This document shows, piece by piece, positions 35,249-44,530 of a stretch of 64,000 bases of DNA. The DNA lies in assembly GCF_001902635.1 (NCBI RefSeq), contig NZ_MJAO01000006.1, positions 124,001 to 188,000 on the forward strand, given 5' to 3'. The notes below the pieces were generated by a model. The model worked only from the letters and a program-made list of their open reading frames with translations. It did no database searches and was not told the origin of the DNA. The position numbers and the translations under genes are program-made. This stretch comes from Serratia marcescens. GTDB lineage: Bacteria > Pseudomonadota > Gammaproteobacteria > Enterobacterales > Enterobacteriaceae. Position 1 is the stretch's first letter; each line of letters begins with the position of its first letter.

Positions 35249-37645
35249 ATGCACAGACCTTACCGTTATACGCTACTGGCTTCATCGTTATGGTTTTCTT
35301 GCGGCGCGCTGGCGCAGCCGGCCGGCGATCTGCCGCTGATGCCCTGGCCGCAGCAGGTGGAAGTGACGCAACCTGCGGGCAAGCTGGTGCTGGATCACCG
35401 CTTGTCTCTGACGCTGCAGGGTGACGACTTGGGCGACGCGCTGCCGCGCTGGCGCCAGCGCATCGAACTGCAGACCGGCTGGACGCTGGCGCCGGCGGGT
35501 GAAGCGAAGGGCGGCGCGGCGATCAGGGTGATGATCAAAGATCGGGTGGCGGCGCAGCCGCTGCCGGGCAGCGACGAGAGCTACCGGCTGGCGGTCACGC
35601 CGCAGGGCGCCACGCTGACCGCCAACACCCGCTTCGGCGCGCTGCGCGGCATGGAGACCCTGCTGCAGCTGCTGCAGACCGACGGGCAAAATACCTTCCT
35701 GCCGCTGGTGGATATCCGCGACGTGCCGCGCTTCCCCTGGCGTGGCGTCTTGTTGGATTCGGCGCGCCATTTCCTGCCGCTGCCGGACATTCTGCGCCAG
35801 CTCGACGGCATGGCGGCGGCCAAGCTTAACGTGTTCCACTGGCACCTGACCGACGATCAGGGCTGGCGCTTTGCCTCCGAGCATTACCCCAAGCTGCAAC
35901 AGCAGGCCAGCGACGGCCAGTTCTACACCCGCGAGCAGATGCGGCAGGTGGTGGCTTACGCCACGGCGCGCGGCATTCGCGTGGTGCCGGAGATCGACAT
36001 GCCGGGGCACGCCTCCAGCATCGCGGTGGCCTATCCCGACCTGATGAGCGCGCCGGGGCCGTATCGCATGGAGCGCGAGTGGGGCGTGCATAAGCCGACG
36101 CTCGATCCGAGCCGCGACGAGGTGTATCAGTTTGTCGACACGATCGTCGGCGAGCTGGCGGCGATCTTCCCCGATCCTTATCTGCACATCGGTGGCGACG
36201 AGGTGGACGCCAGCCAGTGGCGGGCGTCGCCGTCGATTCAGGCGTTTATGCAGAAGAACGGGCTGGCGGATACCCATGCGCTGCAGGCCGACTTCAACCA
36301 GAAGCTGGAAAAGATCCTCGAGAAACACCAGCGGCAGATGGTCGGCTGGGACGAGATCTACCATCCGTCGCTGCCGCGTTCGATCGTCATTCAGTCCTGG
36401 CAGGGGCAAGACTCGCTGGGTGCCAGCGCCCAAGACGGCTATCAGGGCATTCTCTCCACCGGTTTCTACCTCGATCAGCCGCAAAGCACCGCCTATCACT
36501 ACCGTAATGAAATTCTGCCGCAGCCGCTGGGGGTTGAGACGGCGGTGCAACCCGGCGAGCAGGCGCAAAGCTGGCGTTTCAGCCTGCCGCGCCTGAAGGG
36601 CAGCGCGGTGGAGGGCAGCTTCACGCTGATCGAGGGCAAGCAGGGCTGGCGCGGCTTTATCGATTTCAACGGCAAATCGCGCCGCGCGGTGCACGACATC
36701 GTCTGGCGCACGCCGCAGCAGGTGACGTTCCGCGTCGATACCTGGATGGGCGACACGCGGCCGGTGTTCACGCTGCAGCAGGACAAGCTCAGCGGCTATA
36801 CGCTGGTCGGCAACGTGCGTTACCCCACCCGCGGCGACAAGCTGGCGGCGGTGCCGGCGGGCAAGATGCCGGTGGTGCCGGACGAGAAGGGGCAGGCCAA
36901 CATTCTCGGCGGCGAAGCGGCGCTGTGGGCGGAAAACGTGCGCGCGCCGCTTCTCGATCTTAAGCTGTGGCCGCGCGCCTTCGCGGTGGCGGAGCGGCTG
37001 TGGTCGGCGCAGGACGTTACCGACGAAAGCAACATGTACCGGCGGCTGGCGGCGATCGACGCCTGGTCGGTGGTGTCGGTCGGCCTGCAGCAGCACGCGG
37101 AAACGGCGCGCGAATTCACCCGGCTGAGCAACAGCGTGCAGATCGTGCCGCTGCAGATCCTGGCAGAGGCGGTGGAGCCAGCGCAGTATTACACCCGCCA
37201 GCACCTGAAGTTCCAGGCCGGCAACTATCACCAGTTCGAACCGCTGAACCGCTTTGCCGATGCGCTGCCGCCGGAGAGCGGCGCGGTGCGCGACATGCAT
37301 GCCCAGGTCGCGGCCTTGTTGCAGGATAAGCGCGATAAGGCGGCGGCGCAGGCGCTGCGCGAACGGCTGCAGCGCTGGCAGGCGAACGGCGCGGCATTGC
37401 AGACGGCGATCGCGGGCAACCGCACGCTGCGCGAGCTGGCGCCGGTGGCGCAGGACGTTGGCGCCTTGGCCACGCTGGGCTTAACGCTGCTGGATCGCCA
37501 TCAGCAGGGCAAACCGCTGAGCCGGGCCGAGTCCGAGCAAGCGCAGCGCCAGCTGGATGCGGCGGCGCAGACGCGCGACGAAGTGGTGATTGCGGCGGTG
37601 TACCCGCTGGAGGCGCTGCTGCGCGGGATGCAAACGGTGCAGTAA
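35249..37645 (+). CDS. Exported GH20 beta-N-acetylhexosaminidase
   Basis: A 798-residue protein with a signal peptide (hydrophobic stretch, then GALAQP), an N-terminal GH20b domain and a GH20 barrel. The catalytic pair is in HIGGDEV (D317, E318), with HWHLTDDQGWR and EIDMPGHA upstream. It should release N-acetylglucosamine from chitooligosaccharides or other N-acetylhexosaminides in the periplasm or outside. It is not the classical 885-residue Serratia chitobiase. ATG 35249 has TGAGGAA upstream. No other chitin gene is adjacent. Confidence 0.9.
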   Translation: MHRPYRYTLLASSLWFSCGALAQPAGDLPLMPWPQQVEVTQPAGKLVLDHRLSLTLQGDDLGDALPRWRQRIELQTGWTLAPAGEAKGGAAIRVMIKDRVAAQPLPGSDESYRLAVTPQGATLTANTRFGALRGMETLLQLLQTDGQNTFLPLVDIRDVPRFPWRGVLLDSARHFLPLPDILRQLDGMAAAKLNVFHWHLTDDQGWRFASEHYPKLQQQASDGQFYTREQMRQVVAYATARGIRVVPEIDMPGHASSIAVAYPDLMSAPGPYRMEREWGVHKPTLDPSRDEVYQFVDTIVGELAAIFPDPYLHIGGDEVDASQWRASPSIQAFMQKNGLADTHALQADFNQKLEKILEKHQRQMVGWDEIYHPSLPRSIVIQSWQGQDSLGASAQDGYQGILSTGFYLDQPQSTAYHYRNEILPQPLGVETAVQPGEQAQSWRFSLPRLKGSAVEGSFTLIEGKQGWRGFIDFNGKSRRAVHDIVWRTPQQVTFRVDTWMGDTRPVFTLQQDKLSGYTLVGNVRYPTRGDKLAAVPAGKMPVVPDEKGQANILGGEAALWAENVRAPLLDLKLWPRAFAVAERLWSAQDVTDESNMYRRLAAIDAWSVVSVGLQQHAETAREFTRLSNSVQIVPLQILAEAVEPAQYYTRQHLKFQAGNYHQFEPLNRFADALPPESGAVRDMHAQVAALLQDKRDKAAAQALRERLQRWQANGAALQTAIAGNRTLRELAPVAQDVGALATLGLTLLDRHQQGKPLSRAESEQAQRQLDAAAQTRDEVVIAAVYPLEALLRGMQTVQ

Positions 37646-37787
37646 GGATAGGTTGACTAAGAAACTGCGGGGCGTATTCCATATCTCGACACTGCGGTGT
37701 GGTTGAAAGAGCAGAAACGACGGGCTGGTTGTAAAATCCAGCCCTGGCTGTTCATTCAATACGGTTTACGCATTCAAGGGATTGATA

Positions 37788-38366
37788 ATGCCGCATGTTT
37801 TTAATGTCCGATTGATTGGAGAAGGCGCATTGGCTGCAACCAATGACATCTTTGCTGAGGCCGGGTATGGCGTCCGGGTGCAAATGATGAATGCTGAGGA
37901 TTTTGAGTGGTGCGTTGCGCTGGCCCGCCAACAGCCTGAAGAGCGCCGTATTCCCTGGGCGCTGAATGGCGCCGCGTTGGGCGATCCTGACGGCTTTACG
38001 TTTAGCTTTAAGATACTGGGCATCGATGACCGGCCAGCAGGTGCCTGTATCTGCCGGTTTTGTCCGGCTTCGGGCGAGCAACTGGCGATGTTAAACATTG
38101 AGATGCTGCAAAATTTTCGTATTAGAGCCTCGAGCCTTGATGGCAATACGCTACGTTTTGCGCTCTATGTCGCCGTGCTCTTTATGGTGGATACGGCATG
38201 CGCAGGTTTGCGCTTAATATCGCCGATTAATACGGAGTTGGCCGATTATTATATAAATCATCATCATTTTGTCGATCTCACCGGGGGGCTAAAACAGATA
38301 CTTTATCGAGATGCTGAGGCGCTTTTCCTGTGGTTCCAGGAAGGTTTTTCGCCGCCGGCCTCATAA
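37788..38366 (+). CDS. Unknown protein, possibly GNAT-like
   Basis: A 192-residue protein that I do not recognise. The second half (LNIEMLQNFRIR, then a long helix ALYVAVLFMVDTACAGLRLI and ELADYYINHHHFVDL) has the look of a GNAT acetyltransferase: strand, helix, strand, then a Y..HHF segment. The acetyl-CoA loop is not clear. ATG 37788 has AAGGGA upstream; the frame could begin at TTG 37782. A small gene follows 62 bases later on the same strand. Confidence 0.65.
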   Translation: MPHVFNVRLIGEGALAATNDIFAEAGYGVRVQMMNAEDFEWCVALARQQPEERRIPWALNGAALGDPDGFTFSFKILGIDDRPAGACICRFCPASGEQLAMLNIEMLQNFRIRASSLDGNTLRFALYVAVLFMVDTACAGLRLISPINTELADYYINHHHFVDLTGGLKQILYRDAEALFLWFQEGFSPPAS

Positions 38367-38428
38367 TTGAAGGTGGGTGAAATTTGCGCAATAATGGCGA
38401 AATGCCGGTAGGGGCACAGGAGGTTCGC

Positions 38429-38695
38429 ATGGTGATAAAGTCAACAAAACGTCAGGTAACAAAACCTGCCTCTTATGCGCTGAAGGTGTATAAATTCGGC
38501 ATGGAAGGTGTAGATACAGTGAAAATCTATACATCTGAACAGATTGACCGCATAACGCCTCGCGGTAAACCGATTACGGCTTCGCGAGAAGAGGTTATCG
38601 CCGTTTTGAAGCTGGCGGCGAAGCAGGTTAACGCTTCATCCTCTCCGGATGCTGAAACTCTGGGCTGTGTCCGTCAGCGCCAAGCATTCAATTAA
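38429..38695 (+). CDS. Unknown small protein
   Basis: An 88-residue basic protein of unknown function. ATG 38429 has a strong AGGAGG six bases upstream, which decides the start over a TTG at 38384. The middle (DTVKIYTSEQIDRITPRGKPITASREEVIAVLKL) suggests alternating strands and helices. It probably forms an operon with the preceding gene. A strong terminator follows. Confidence 0.65.
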   Translation: MVIKSTKRQVTKPASYALKVYKFGMEGVDTVKIYTSEQIDRITPRGKPITASREEVIAVLKLAAKQVNASSSPDAETLGCVRQRQAFN

Positions 38696-38702
38696 TTGAA
38701 AA

Positions 38703-38724
38703 ACGGCCAGTCTGCACTGGCCGT
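38703..38724. terminator. Bidirectional terminator
   Basis: ACGGCCAG-TCTGCA-CTGGCCGT, a perfect 8-bp stem, lies between two convergent genes (the unknown pair and ridA). An A run precedes it, giving T on the minus strand. Confidence 0.75.
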
Positions 38725-38742
38725 GATGCGCGTGCGTGTCGA

Positions 38743-39129
38743 TTAACGACGCACGGCGATGGCTTCGATTTCGATCTTCACGTCTTTCGGCAGACGTGCC
38801 ACTTCCACGCAGGAGCGGGCCGGGAACGGCGCGCTGTGTTCGGTGAAGAAGGCTTCGTACGCGGCGTTGACGGTGGCGAAGTCGTTCAGGTCTTTCACGA
38901 ACACGGTGGTTTTCACGATGTCGGCAACGATCAGGCCGGCGGCTTCGACGATCGCTTTGACGTTTTCCAGCGACTGGCGCGCCTGAGCGGCGACGTCGTC
39001 GGCGACGGCGCCGGTTTTCGGATCGACCGGGATCTGGCCGGAAGTGATGATCATGCTGCCCAGATCAACGCCCTGCACGTAAGGACCAATGGCTGCCGGG
39101 GCGAGTTCAGTGCTGATGTTACGTGACAT
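38743..39129 (-). CDS. ridA: RidA, enamine/imine deaminase
   Basis: A 128-residue RidA (YjgF) protein with the arginine-containing FPARSCVEVARLPKDVKIEIEAIA C-terminal motif and GPYVQGVD. It removes reactive enamines made by PLP enzymes such as threonine dehydratase. It is downstream of pyrBI as in E. coli. Confidence 0.96.
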   Translation of the reverse strand: MSRNISTELAPAAIGPYVQGVDLGSMIITSGQIPVDPKTGAVADDVAAQARQSLENVKAIVEAAGLIVADIVKTTVFVKDLNDFATVNAAYEAFFTEHSAPFPARSCVEVARLPKDVKIEIEAIAVRR

Positions 39130-39141
39130 GTTTTCTCCTGA

Positions 39142-39201
39142 TAGACCCGTTGTCTTTCACGCCGCCGCGCTCGGCCGCAGCTTGAAATTCGGTGGGTAGC
39201 A
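39142..39201. repeat. ERIC-like remnant
   Basis: About 60 bases resemble the two ends of an ERIC element joined without the central part: TTGTCTTTCACGCCGCCGCG at one end and CGGCCGCAGCTTGAAATTC at the other. It lies in the ridA-pyrI gap. Confidence 0.45.
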
Positions 39202-39243
39202 ACGTGGGTAGAGTTATTTTCAGAGGGCCCATTATAGGGCGTC

Positions 39244-39273
39244 ACCGGGAGAATAACAGCGCCATCTCCCGGT
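39244..39273 (-). terminator. Hairpin after pyrI
   Basis: ACCGGGAGA and TCTCCCGGT form a perfect 9-bp stem 14 bases downstream of the pyrI stop. The loop is 12 bases and there is no T run. Confidence 0.55.
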
Positions 39274-39286
39274 ACAAATGCCGGAC

Positions 39287-39751
39287 TTAGTCCGCCTGCA
39301 GCACCACCTGATGCTCGAACTCTTTTTCGCAGTAGCGGCACTTCAGGTGCACTTCGCCGTCGCGCGGCTTCACGCTGAAGCTCGACGCCACCGGCTCGCT
39401 GCGGCTGATGCAGTTGCTGTTCGGGCAGGTCAGCACGCCGTCGATGTGGTCCGGCAGGCTGAGGGTCAGCTTGCGCACCACTTCGTAGTTGTCGATGCGG
39501 TTCACCGTGGCCTTCGGCGCGTACATCGCCAGCTGGTTGGCCTGTTGCTCGGTCAGAAACGTGTTCTCGATCTTGATCAGATCCTTGCGGCCCAGCTCGT
39601 TGGAGGGCAGGTTCAGGCCGATGGTGATGCGCTGATCGGTGGCGGTCAGCTTGAACAGCGTCAGCAATTTGAAGCCGACCTGCGCCGGAATGTGGTCGAT
39701 CACCGTGCCGCATTTGATCGCTTCGACCTGCAGTTTGTTGTCGTGAGTCAT
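39287..39751 (-). CDS. pyrI: PyrI, aspartate carbamoyltransferase regulatory chain
   Basis: A 154-residue regulatory subunit: N-terminal nucleotide-binding domain (CTP/ATP allostery) and a C-terminal zinc domain with CPNSNC and CRYC. It begins 12 bases after pyrB. Confidence 0.97.
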   Translation of the reverse strand: MTHDNKLQVEAIKCGTVIDHIPAQVGFKLLTLFKLTATDQRITIGLNLPSNELGRKDLIKIENTFLTEQQANQLAMYAPKATVNRIDNYEVVRKLTLSLPDHIDGVLTCPNSNCISRSEPVASSFSVKPRDGEVHLKCRYCEKEFEHQVVLQAD

Positions 39752-39763
39752 GGCGGTTCCCCC

Positions 39764-40699
39764 TTAAAGAGCCAAGTCTGCGTTGAGCACCAGCGCCAGC
39801 AGCGCCTGACGAGCGAAGATGCCGTTGCCCGCCTGCTGGAAGTAGTAAGCGTGCGGCGTTTTATCCACGTCGGTGGCGATCTCGTCGATGCGCGGCAGCG
39901 GGTGCAGCACCTTGAGGTTGGCGCGCGCGCCGGCCAGATCCGCAGCGCGCAGCACGAACTGCGCCTTCACGTTGGCGTATTCGGACGGATCGAGACGCTC
40001 TTTCTGCACCCGGGTCATGTAGAGAATATCCAGCTCCGGCACCACTTCTTCAATGCTGCCGTGCAGGCTGTACTCGATGCCTTTCTCTTCCAGCATTTTC
40101 AGGATGTAGGCCGGCATCGCCAGTGCGTCCGGGGCGATGAAGTAGAAGCGGTTGCCTTCGAACTTGGCCAGCGCCTGGGTGAGCGAGTGCACGGTGCGGC
40201 CGTACTTCAGGTCGCCGACCATGGCAATGCTGAGGTTGCTCAGGCGCCCCTGGGTTTCCTGGATGGTGAACAGATCCAGCAGGGTCTGGGTCGGGTGCTG
40301 GTTGGCGCCGTCGCCGGCGTTGAGCACCGGCACGTTGCCGGAGAATTCAGCGGCCATGCGCGCCGCGCCTTCCTGCGGGTGGCGCATCACGATAGCGTCT
40401 ACGTAGGTGCTGATCACCGAGATGGTGTCGGCCAGGGTTTCGCCTTTCTTGCCGAGCGAGGTGTTGCTGCCGTCGGCGAAGCCGACCACCGACGCGCCGA
40501 GGCGGTGCATCGAGGTTTCGAACGACAGGCGGGTACGGGTCGAGGCTTCGAAGAAGCAGCTGGCGATCACCTTGTGTTTCAACAGTTCCGGCTGCGGGTT
40601 GGTTTTCAGACCGGCGGCGGTGCGCAGCACCAGCTCCAGATCCTCGCGGCTGAGATCGTTAATAGAGATGATGTGTTTGTGATACAGCGGGTTGGCCAT
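39764..40699 (-). CDS. pyrB: PyrB, aspartate carbamoyltransferase catalytic chain
   Basis: A 311-residue catalytic subunit. The carbamoyl-phosphate motif [13 protein letters not shown], the HPTQTLLD loop and the aspartate-site HPLPRIDEI are all present. It makes carbamoyl aspartate, the committed step of pyrimidine synthesis. It is preceded by the pyrL attenuator. Confidence 0.98.
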   Translation of the reverse strand: MANPLYHKHIISINDLSREDLELVLRTAAGLKTNPQPELLKHKVIASCFFEASTRTRLSFETSMHRLGASVVGFADGSNTSLGKKGETLADTISVISTYVDAIVMRHPQEGAARMAAEFSGNVPVLNAGDGANQHPTQTLLDLFTIQETQGRLSNLSIAMVGDLKYGRTVHSLTQALAKFEGNRFYFIAPDALAMPAYILKMLEEKGIEYSLHGSIEEVVPELDILYMTRVQKERLDPSEYANVKAQFVLRAADLAGARANLKVLHPLPRIDEIATDVDKTPHAYYFQQAGNGIFARQALLALVLNADLAL

Positions 40700-40746
40700 T
40701 TTTCACTCCTCCTCGACGCGTGCCCGTGGCGCGGGACTTTTTAAGG

Positions 40747-40774
40747 CAAAAAAAAGCCCCTCAATGAGGGGCTT
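40747..40774 (-). terminator. pyrBI attenuator
   Basis: On the minus strand AAGCCCCTC-ATT-GAGGGGCTT is followed by a T run (A run at 40747-40755). The pyrL stop codon lies inside the stem. This is the UTP-sensing attenuator: ribosomes close behind RNA polymerase at low UTP prevent the hairpin. Confidence 0.92.
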
Positions 40775-40874
40775 GAAACGATCGGTTTAGCAACAGGAGA
40801 AACAACGGCAGCTGGCCGCCGATAGGCAGTCGGTTTTGTCGATTGCGGCTAACAAAACAAACGTCGTTTTTCAT
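40761..40874 (-). CDS. pyrL: PyrL leader peptide
   Basis: A 37-codon frame begins [20 protein letters not shown] and ends in RSFQAPH with its stop inside the attenuator stem. An AGGAGA site precedes the ATG. The peptide sequence differs from E. coli PyrL (44 aa), but the U-rich codons early on and the stop placement are what the mechanism needs. Confidence 0.85.
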
Positions 40875-40988
40875 GCTTTCTCCTGGCAAATTGTGGCGCA
40901 TTATACTCGCGCTTTTCGCCACTGCAAGCGTTAAAACGCCGTTTTTTGCCGCCCCGCAATCGATTGGCCGGCGATGGTCGCCCGCCGG

Positions 40989-42557
40989 CTATTTGCTGAC
41001 ACGATCGTAGTACACCATGTCGGCATTCAACCCCTGCTGGTAGCCTTTGACGTTGTCGCGCAGCACCACTTCGGTTTTGGCCTGATCGATAAACACGTAC
41101 GGCGAACTGCGCTGCAGTTCCTGCTGCATGGCGGTGTACAGCGCGCGGCGCTTGGCCGGATCGGCTTCGGCCAGCGCCGCCAGCGTCTGCTGGTTCAACT
41201 GCGGGATCTGCCAGCCGTTCAACCCGGCCACCGTGCTGCTCTTGCCGTCGTTGTAGGCGAAGGCGCTGGCGTTGGAGTGGGCGTCGAAGTAATCCGGGAT
41301 CCACAGGCGGATCGCCGCCTGATGCTGCCTGGCGCGCACGCGGGAGTAAACCTGGCTGCCCGCGGCCGGCAGCAGCTCTACCTTCACGCCGGCGGCGGCG
41401 AAGCTGCCCTGCAGCGCCTGCGCGATGGTGATGAACGGCGGCTTGTTCTCTACGTCCAGCGTAAAGGCGGCGTGGGTGATGCCGGCCTTGGCCAGGATGG
41501 CTTTCGCCTTGTCCGGATCGTAGCTGAACGGGTTGGTCTTCAGCGCGCCAGGCAGCCCGACCGGCAGGAAGCTCTGGTGCACGAAGTATTGGCCCTTCAG
41601 CAGATCCTTCGTGATGCCCTGATAGTCCACCAGGTAGCGCGCCGCTTCCCAGAAGGCCGGGTTGTTCAGCAGCGGATTGGCACCGTTGCCGGTGTTGAAC
41701 ACCAGGTAGTTTTGTTCGGCGGACGGGATCTCCAGCACCTTGACGCCCGGCTGGTTCTTCAGCGTGTCGGTCTGATCGGCGCCCAGTTCGCGGGCGATAT
41801 CGGCGTCGCCCTGCTGGATCAGCAGGCGGCGGGTGGCCGGATCCGGCACGTTTTTAATGATGATGTTTTTCAGCTGCGGCTTGTCGCCCGGCGTGGTGGC
41901 GTTGGCGTCCAGCACGATCGCCTGATGCGGCTGATAGACGCGCATCTTGAACGGGCCGCTGCCGGCGGAGTGCATTTTCAGCCAGGCGTTGCCGAAGTCG
42001 CCGTCTTTGACGTTGGCCAGCGCCGCCTTGCTGTCGACGATCGAGGCGATCGGCGTCGAGAGGATATTCAGCGCCACCGCCGGGCTGACGTCCGCCGTCC
42101 AGCGCAGCTGCACGGTATGTTCGTCAATCTTTTTCAGCTGCGCGTCGATGTTGTCCGGCTGCCAGCCGAGCACGTTGAGGATGAACGCCGGCGATTTGTT
42201 CATCTTGACCGCGCGGCGGTAGGAGAAGATCACGTCGTCGGCGGTCAGCGGGTTGCCGGAGGCGAACGCCGCCTGCGGCCGCAGTTTCACCGTCAGCGTT
42301 TTGGCCGCCGCATCGCCCTGCCAGCTTTCCGCCAGCACCGGCGCCACTTTGGCCGGATCGTCGCGATCTGCCTGCACCAATCGTTGATACAGGCTGGGCA
42401 CCGTCTGGATGCTGGAGAGTTCGTTGGCTTCCGCCGGATCGAGGCTGACGATGTCATCCAGCGATTGCACCACCACCAGCGTATTCGGCGGCGTGGCGGC
42501 TAACGCGGCGGCGGGCAGGGCGGCGAGCAGGAACAGCGGCAAGAGTTTGGCTTTCAT
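40989..42557 (-). CDS. ABC transporter substrate-binding protein, family 5
   Basis: A 522-residue periplasmic binding protein of the oligopeptide/nickel (SBP_bac_5) type. It has a clear signal peptide (KAKLLPLFLLAALPAAALAA) and family motifs such as AESWQ, KLRPQAAFASGNPLTADDV and YDPDKAKAILAKAG. The ligand is probably a peptide. No permease or ATPase genes are beside it, so it is an orphan binding protein. The start MKAKLLP at 42557 has AGGGG upstream. Confidence 0.88.
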   Translation of the reverse strand: MKAKLLPLFLLAALPAAALAATPPNTLVVVQSLDDIVSLDPAEANELSSIQTVPSLYQRLVQADRDDPAKVAPVLAESWQGDAAAKTLTVKLRPQAAFASGNPLTADDVIFSYRRAVKMNKSPAFILNVLGWQPDNIDAQLKKIDEHTVQLRWTADVSPAVALNILSTPIASIVDSKAALANVKDGDFGNAWLKMHSAGSGPFKMRVYQPHQAIVLDANATTPGDKPQLKNIIIKNVPDPATRRLLIQQGDADIARELGADQTDTLKNQPGVKVLEIPSAEQNYLVFNTGNGANPLLNNPAFWEAARYLVDYQGITKDLLKGQYFVHQSFLPVGLPGALKTNPFSYDPDKAKAILAKAGITHAAFTLDVENKPPFITIAQALQGSFAAAGVKVELLPAAGSQVYSRVRARQHQAAIRLWIPDYFDAHSNASAFAYNDGKSSTVAGLNGWQIPQLNQQTLAALAEADPAKRRALYTAMQQELQRSSPYVFIDQAKTEVVLRDNVKGYQQGLNADMVYYDRVSK

Positions 42558-42713
42558 CGGTATGTATCCCCTGAAGGCGCCGCAAGGCGGCGCTGAGCAC
42601 GGTTTGTTATCGTTGGTTTTCACGGCGCGGGCGCCGTCGGCCTGTCACGGTAGAACCTTTGCCGGCGGTGGGCAAAGGTCAATCTGCTATTTGATATTCC
42701 AGGAATATATTAG

Positions 42714-42740
42714 CCGCCCTGGCCGGGGGGGCCAGGGCGG
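42714..42740 (-). terminator. Strong hairpin after argI
   Basis: CCGCCCTGGCC and GGCCAGGGCGG form a perfect 11-bp stem with a five-G loop, 12 bases downstream of the argI stop. No T run follows. Confidence 0.7.
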
Positions 42741-42751
42741 AGGGGGGATTG

Positions 42752-43771
42752 TCAGAGGGTTTTGCTCAGCGTGGCGACCAGCACCGCCTTGATAGTGTGC
42801 AGCCGGTTTTCCGCCTGATCGAACACTACGCTGTGCGCCGACTCGAACACCTCGTCGGTCACTTCCATGCCGCCGTGCAGATCGTACTGCTGCGCCATCT
42901 GTTTGCCGAGCGTGGTTTTATCGTCGTGGAACGCCGGCAGGCAGTGCAGGAACTTCACGTTCGGGTTGCCGGTCAGTTTCAGCATCGCCATGTTGACCTG
43001 ATACGGCTGCAGCAGCGCGATACGCTCGTGCCAGGTCTCTTTCGGTTCGCCCATCGACACCCACACGTCGGTGTAGAGGAAATCGGCATCCTGCACCCCT
43101 TCGGCGATGTCTTCGGTCAGGGTGAGTTTTGCGCCGGTTTGCTGCGCCAGCGCCTGGCACTCGGCCACCAGCTCCGGCTGCGGCCAGCAGGCCTTCGGCG
43201 CCACCAGCCGCAGATCCATGCCCGCCAGCGCGGCGGCTTCCAGCAGCGTGTTGCCCATGTTGTTGCGCGCGTCGCCGACGTACGCCAGTTTCACTTCACT
43301 CAGCGCCTTGCCCGGCAGGTGTTCCTGTACGGTGAGCAGGTCCGCCAGCAGTTGGGTGGGGTGGAACTCGTCGGTCAGGCCGTTCCACACCGGCACGCCG
43401 GCGTGTTCCGCCAGGGTATCCACCAGCGCCTGGCCGTAGCCGCGATATTGAATACCGTCGTACAGGCGGCCCAGCACCCGGGCGGTGTCTTTCATCGACT
43501 CTTTATGGCCGATCTGGCTGCCGCTTGGGCCGAGGTACGTGACCTGGGCACCCTGATCGAATGCGGCAACTTCGAAAGAGCATCGCGTGCGGGTCGAGTC
43601 TTTTTCGAAGATGAGCGCAATGTTTTTGCCCTGCAGCCGGCGCTGTTCCTGCCCCTGCTTCTTGGCCTGCTTCAGGTCGGCCGAAAGCCGCAGCAGCGCC
43701 TGCAGCTCGGCGGGGGTGAAATCCATTAACCTCAGAAAGTGACGTTGGTAGAACGCATTGCCGGTGCTCAT
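42752..43771 (-). CDS. argI: Ornithine carbamoyltransferase
   Basis: A 339-residue OTCase with the carbamoyl-phosphate site [22 protein letters not shown] and the ornithine-site HCLPAFHD. It forms citrulline in arginine synthesis. It is divergent from rraB, as argI is in E. coli. The start is [13 protein letters not shown] at 43771. Control is by the tandem ARG boxes upstream. Confidence 0.95.
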   Translation of the reverse strand: MSTGNAFYQRHFLRLMDFTPAELQALLRLSADLKQAKKQGQEQRRLQGKNIALIFEKDSTRTRCSFEVAAFDQGAQVTYLGPSGSQIGHKESMKDTARVLGRLYDGIQYRGYGQALVDTLAEHAGVPVWNGLTDEFHPTQLLADLLTVQEHLPGKALSEVKLAYVGDARNNMGNTLLEAAALAGMDLRLVAPKACWPQPELVAECQALAQQTGAKLTLTEDIAEGVQDADFLYTDVWVSMGEPKETWHERIALLQPYQVNMAMLKLTGNPNVKFLHCLPAFHDDKTTLGKQMAQQYDLHGGMEVTDEVFESAHSVVFDQAENRLHTIKAVLVATLSKTL

Positions 43772-43793
43772 AGTCCGATTCCCTGATTGTTTA

Positions 43794-43832
43794 ATTGAAT
43801 TAAAATTCACTTTATATGTATGAATATTCAAT
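43794..43832 (-). promoter_or_regulatory. Tandem ARG boxes (ArgR operator)
   Basis: Box 1 (43794-43811) contains TGAAT-TAAA-ATTCA, a perfect match. Box 2 (43815-43832) contains TGTAT-GAAT-ATTCA, 9 of 10. The 3-base spacing is the usual one for an ArgR hexamer. Confidence 0.9.
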
Positions 43833-43933
43833 TTCAACCCCGACAAGGAAATCTTTCACGTTTATCGTGGAAGCAATGTCGGCGGTGTGTGAAAATAGAA
43901 GGAATGAAGGCCATTTGACTTGAGGATATAGGC

Positions 43934-44359
43934 ATGGCAAACCGCGAATTGCTGGAAGAACAACGTGAAGAGACTCGCCTGATCATCGAAGAACTGCTGG
44001 AAGACGGCAGCGATCCGGACGCGCTCTACACCATCGAGCACCATCTGTCCGCCGAGAAATTTGAGGTTCTGGAGCAGGCCGCCGTTGAAGCCTTCAAGCT
44101 GGGCTACGAAGTGACCGACGCCGAAGAGCTGGAAGTGGAAGACGGTTCGATGGTGATGTGCTGCGACGTGATCAGCGAAGTCGGCCTGAACCCCGAGCTG
44201 ATCGACGCCCAGGTAGAACAGCTGGTGGCGCTGGCGGAACGCTGCGGCGTCAACTACGACGGCTGGGGCACCTACTTCGAAGATCCGAACGGTGAAGACG
44301 GTGAGGATGACGAAGACGGCGACTACATCGACGAAGACGACGACGGCAAACGCCACTAA
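43934..44359 (+). CDS. rraB: RraB, RNase E inhibitor
   Basis: A 141-residue acidic protein matching Rra[31 protein letters not shown], and an Asp/Glu-rich tail. It binds the C-terminal half of RNase E and alters degradosome composition. It is divergent from argI. Confidence 0.95.
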   Translation: MANRELLEEQREETRLIIEELLEDGSDPDALYTIEHHLSAEKFEVLEQAAVEAFKLGYEVTDAEELEVEDGSMVMCCDVISEVGLNPELIDAQVEQLVALAERCGVNYDGWGTYFEDPNGEDGEDDEDGDYIDEDDDGKRH

Positions 44360-44406
44360 TCCCTTTCCGATCAATACCTGTGGGCCGGTTCTCGCCGGCC
44401 CCTGAT

Positions 44407-44529
44407 ATCCCCGTCGTCTTTCAAGCAGCAGCGTTGTTAGCTGCACTCTCTCACCCCAGTCACTTACCTAAGTAAGCTCCTGGGGATGAGTGAGCTGGCC
44501 GCCTAGCTGCAACTTGAAATACATAGGGC
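44407..44529. repeat. ERIC element abutting miaE
   Basis: An intact ERIC palindrome with CACCCCAGTCACTTACC and AAGTAAGCTCCTGGGG at its centre. Its right end (ATAGGGCA) runs straight into the miaE start codon at 44531, so the ERIC end lies where the miaE ribosome site should be. Confidence 0.92.
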
Positions 44530-44530
44530 A

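Noticed and set aside
40849-41304. 151-codon frame over the end of the binding-protein gene and pyrL
   Set aside because: It overlaps the recognised binding-protein gene in another frame and ends in the pyrL region; composition is shadow-like.
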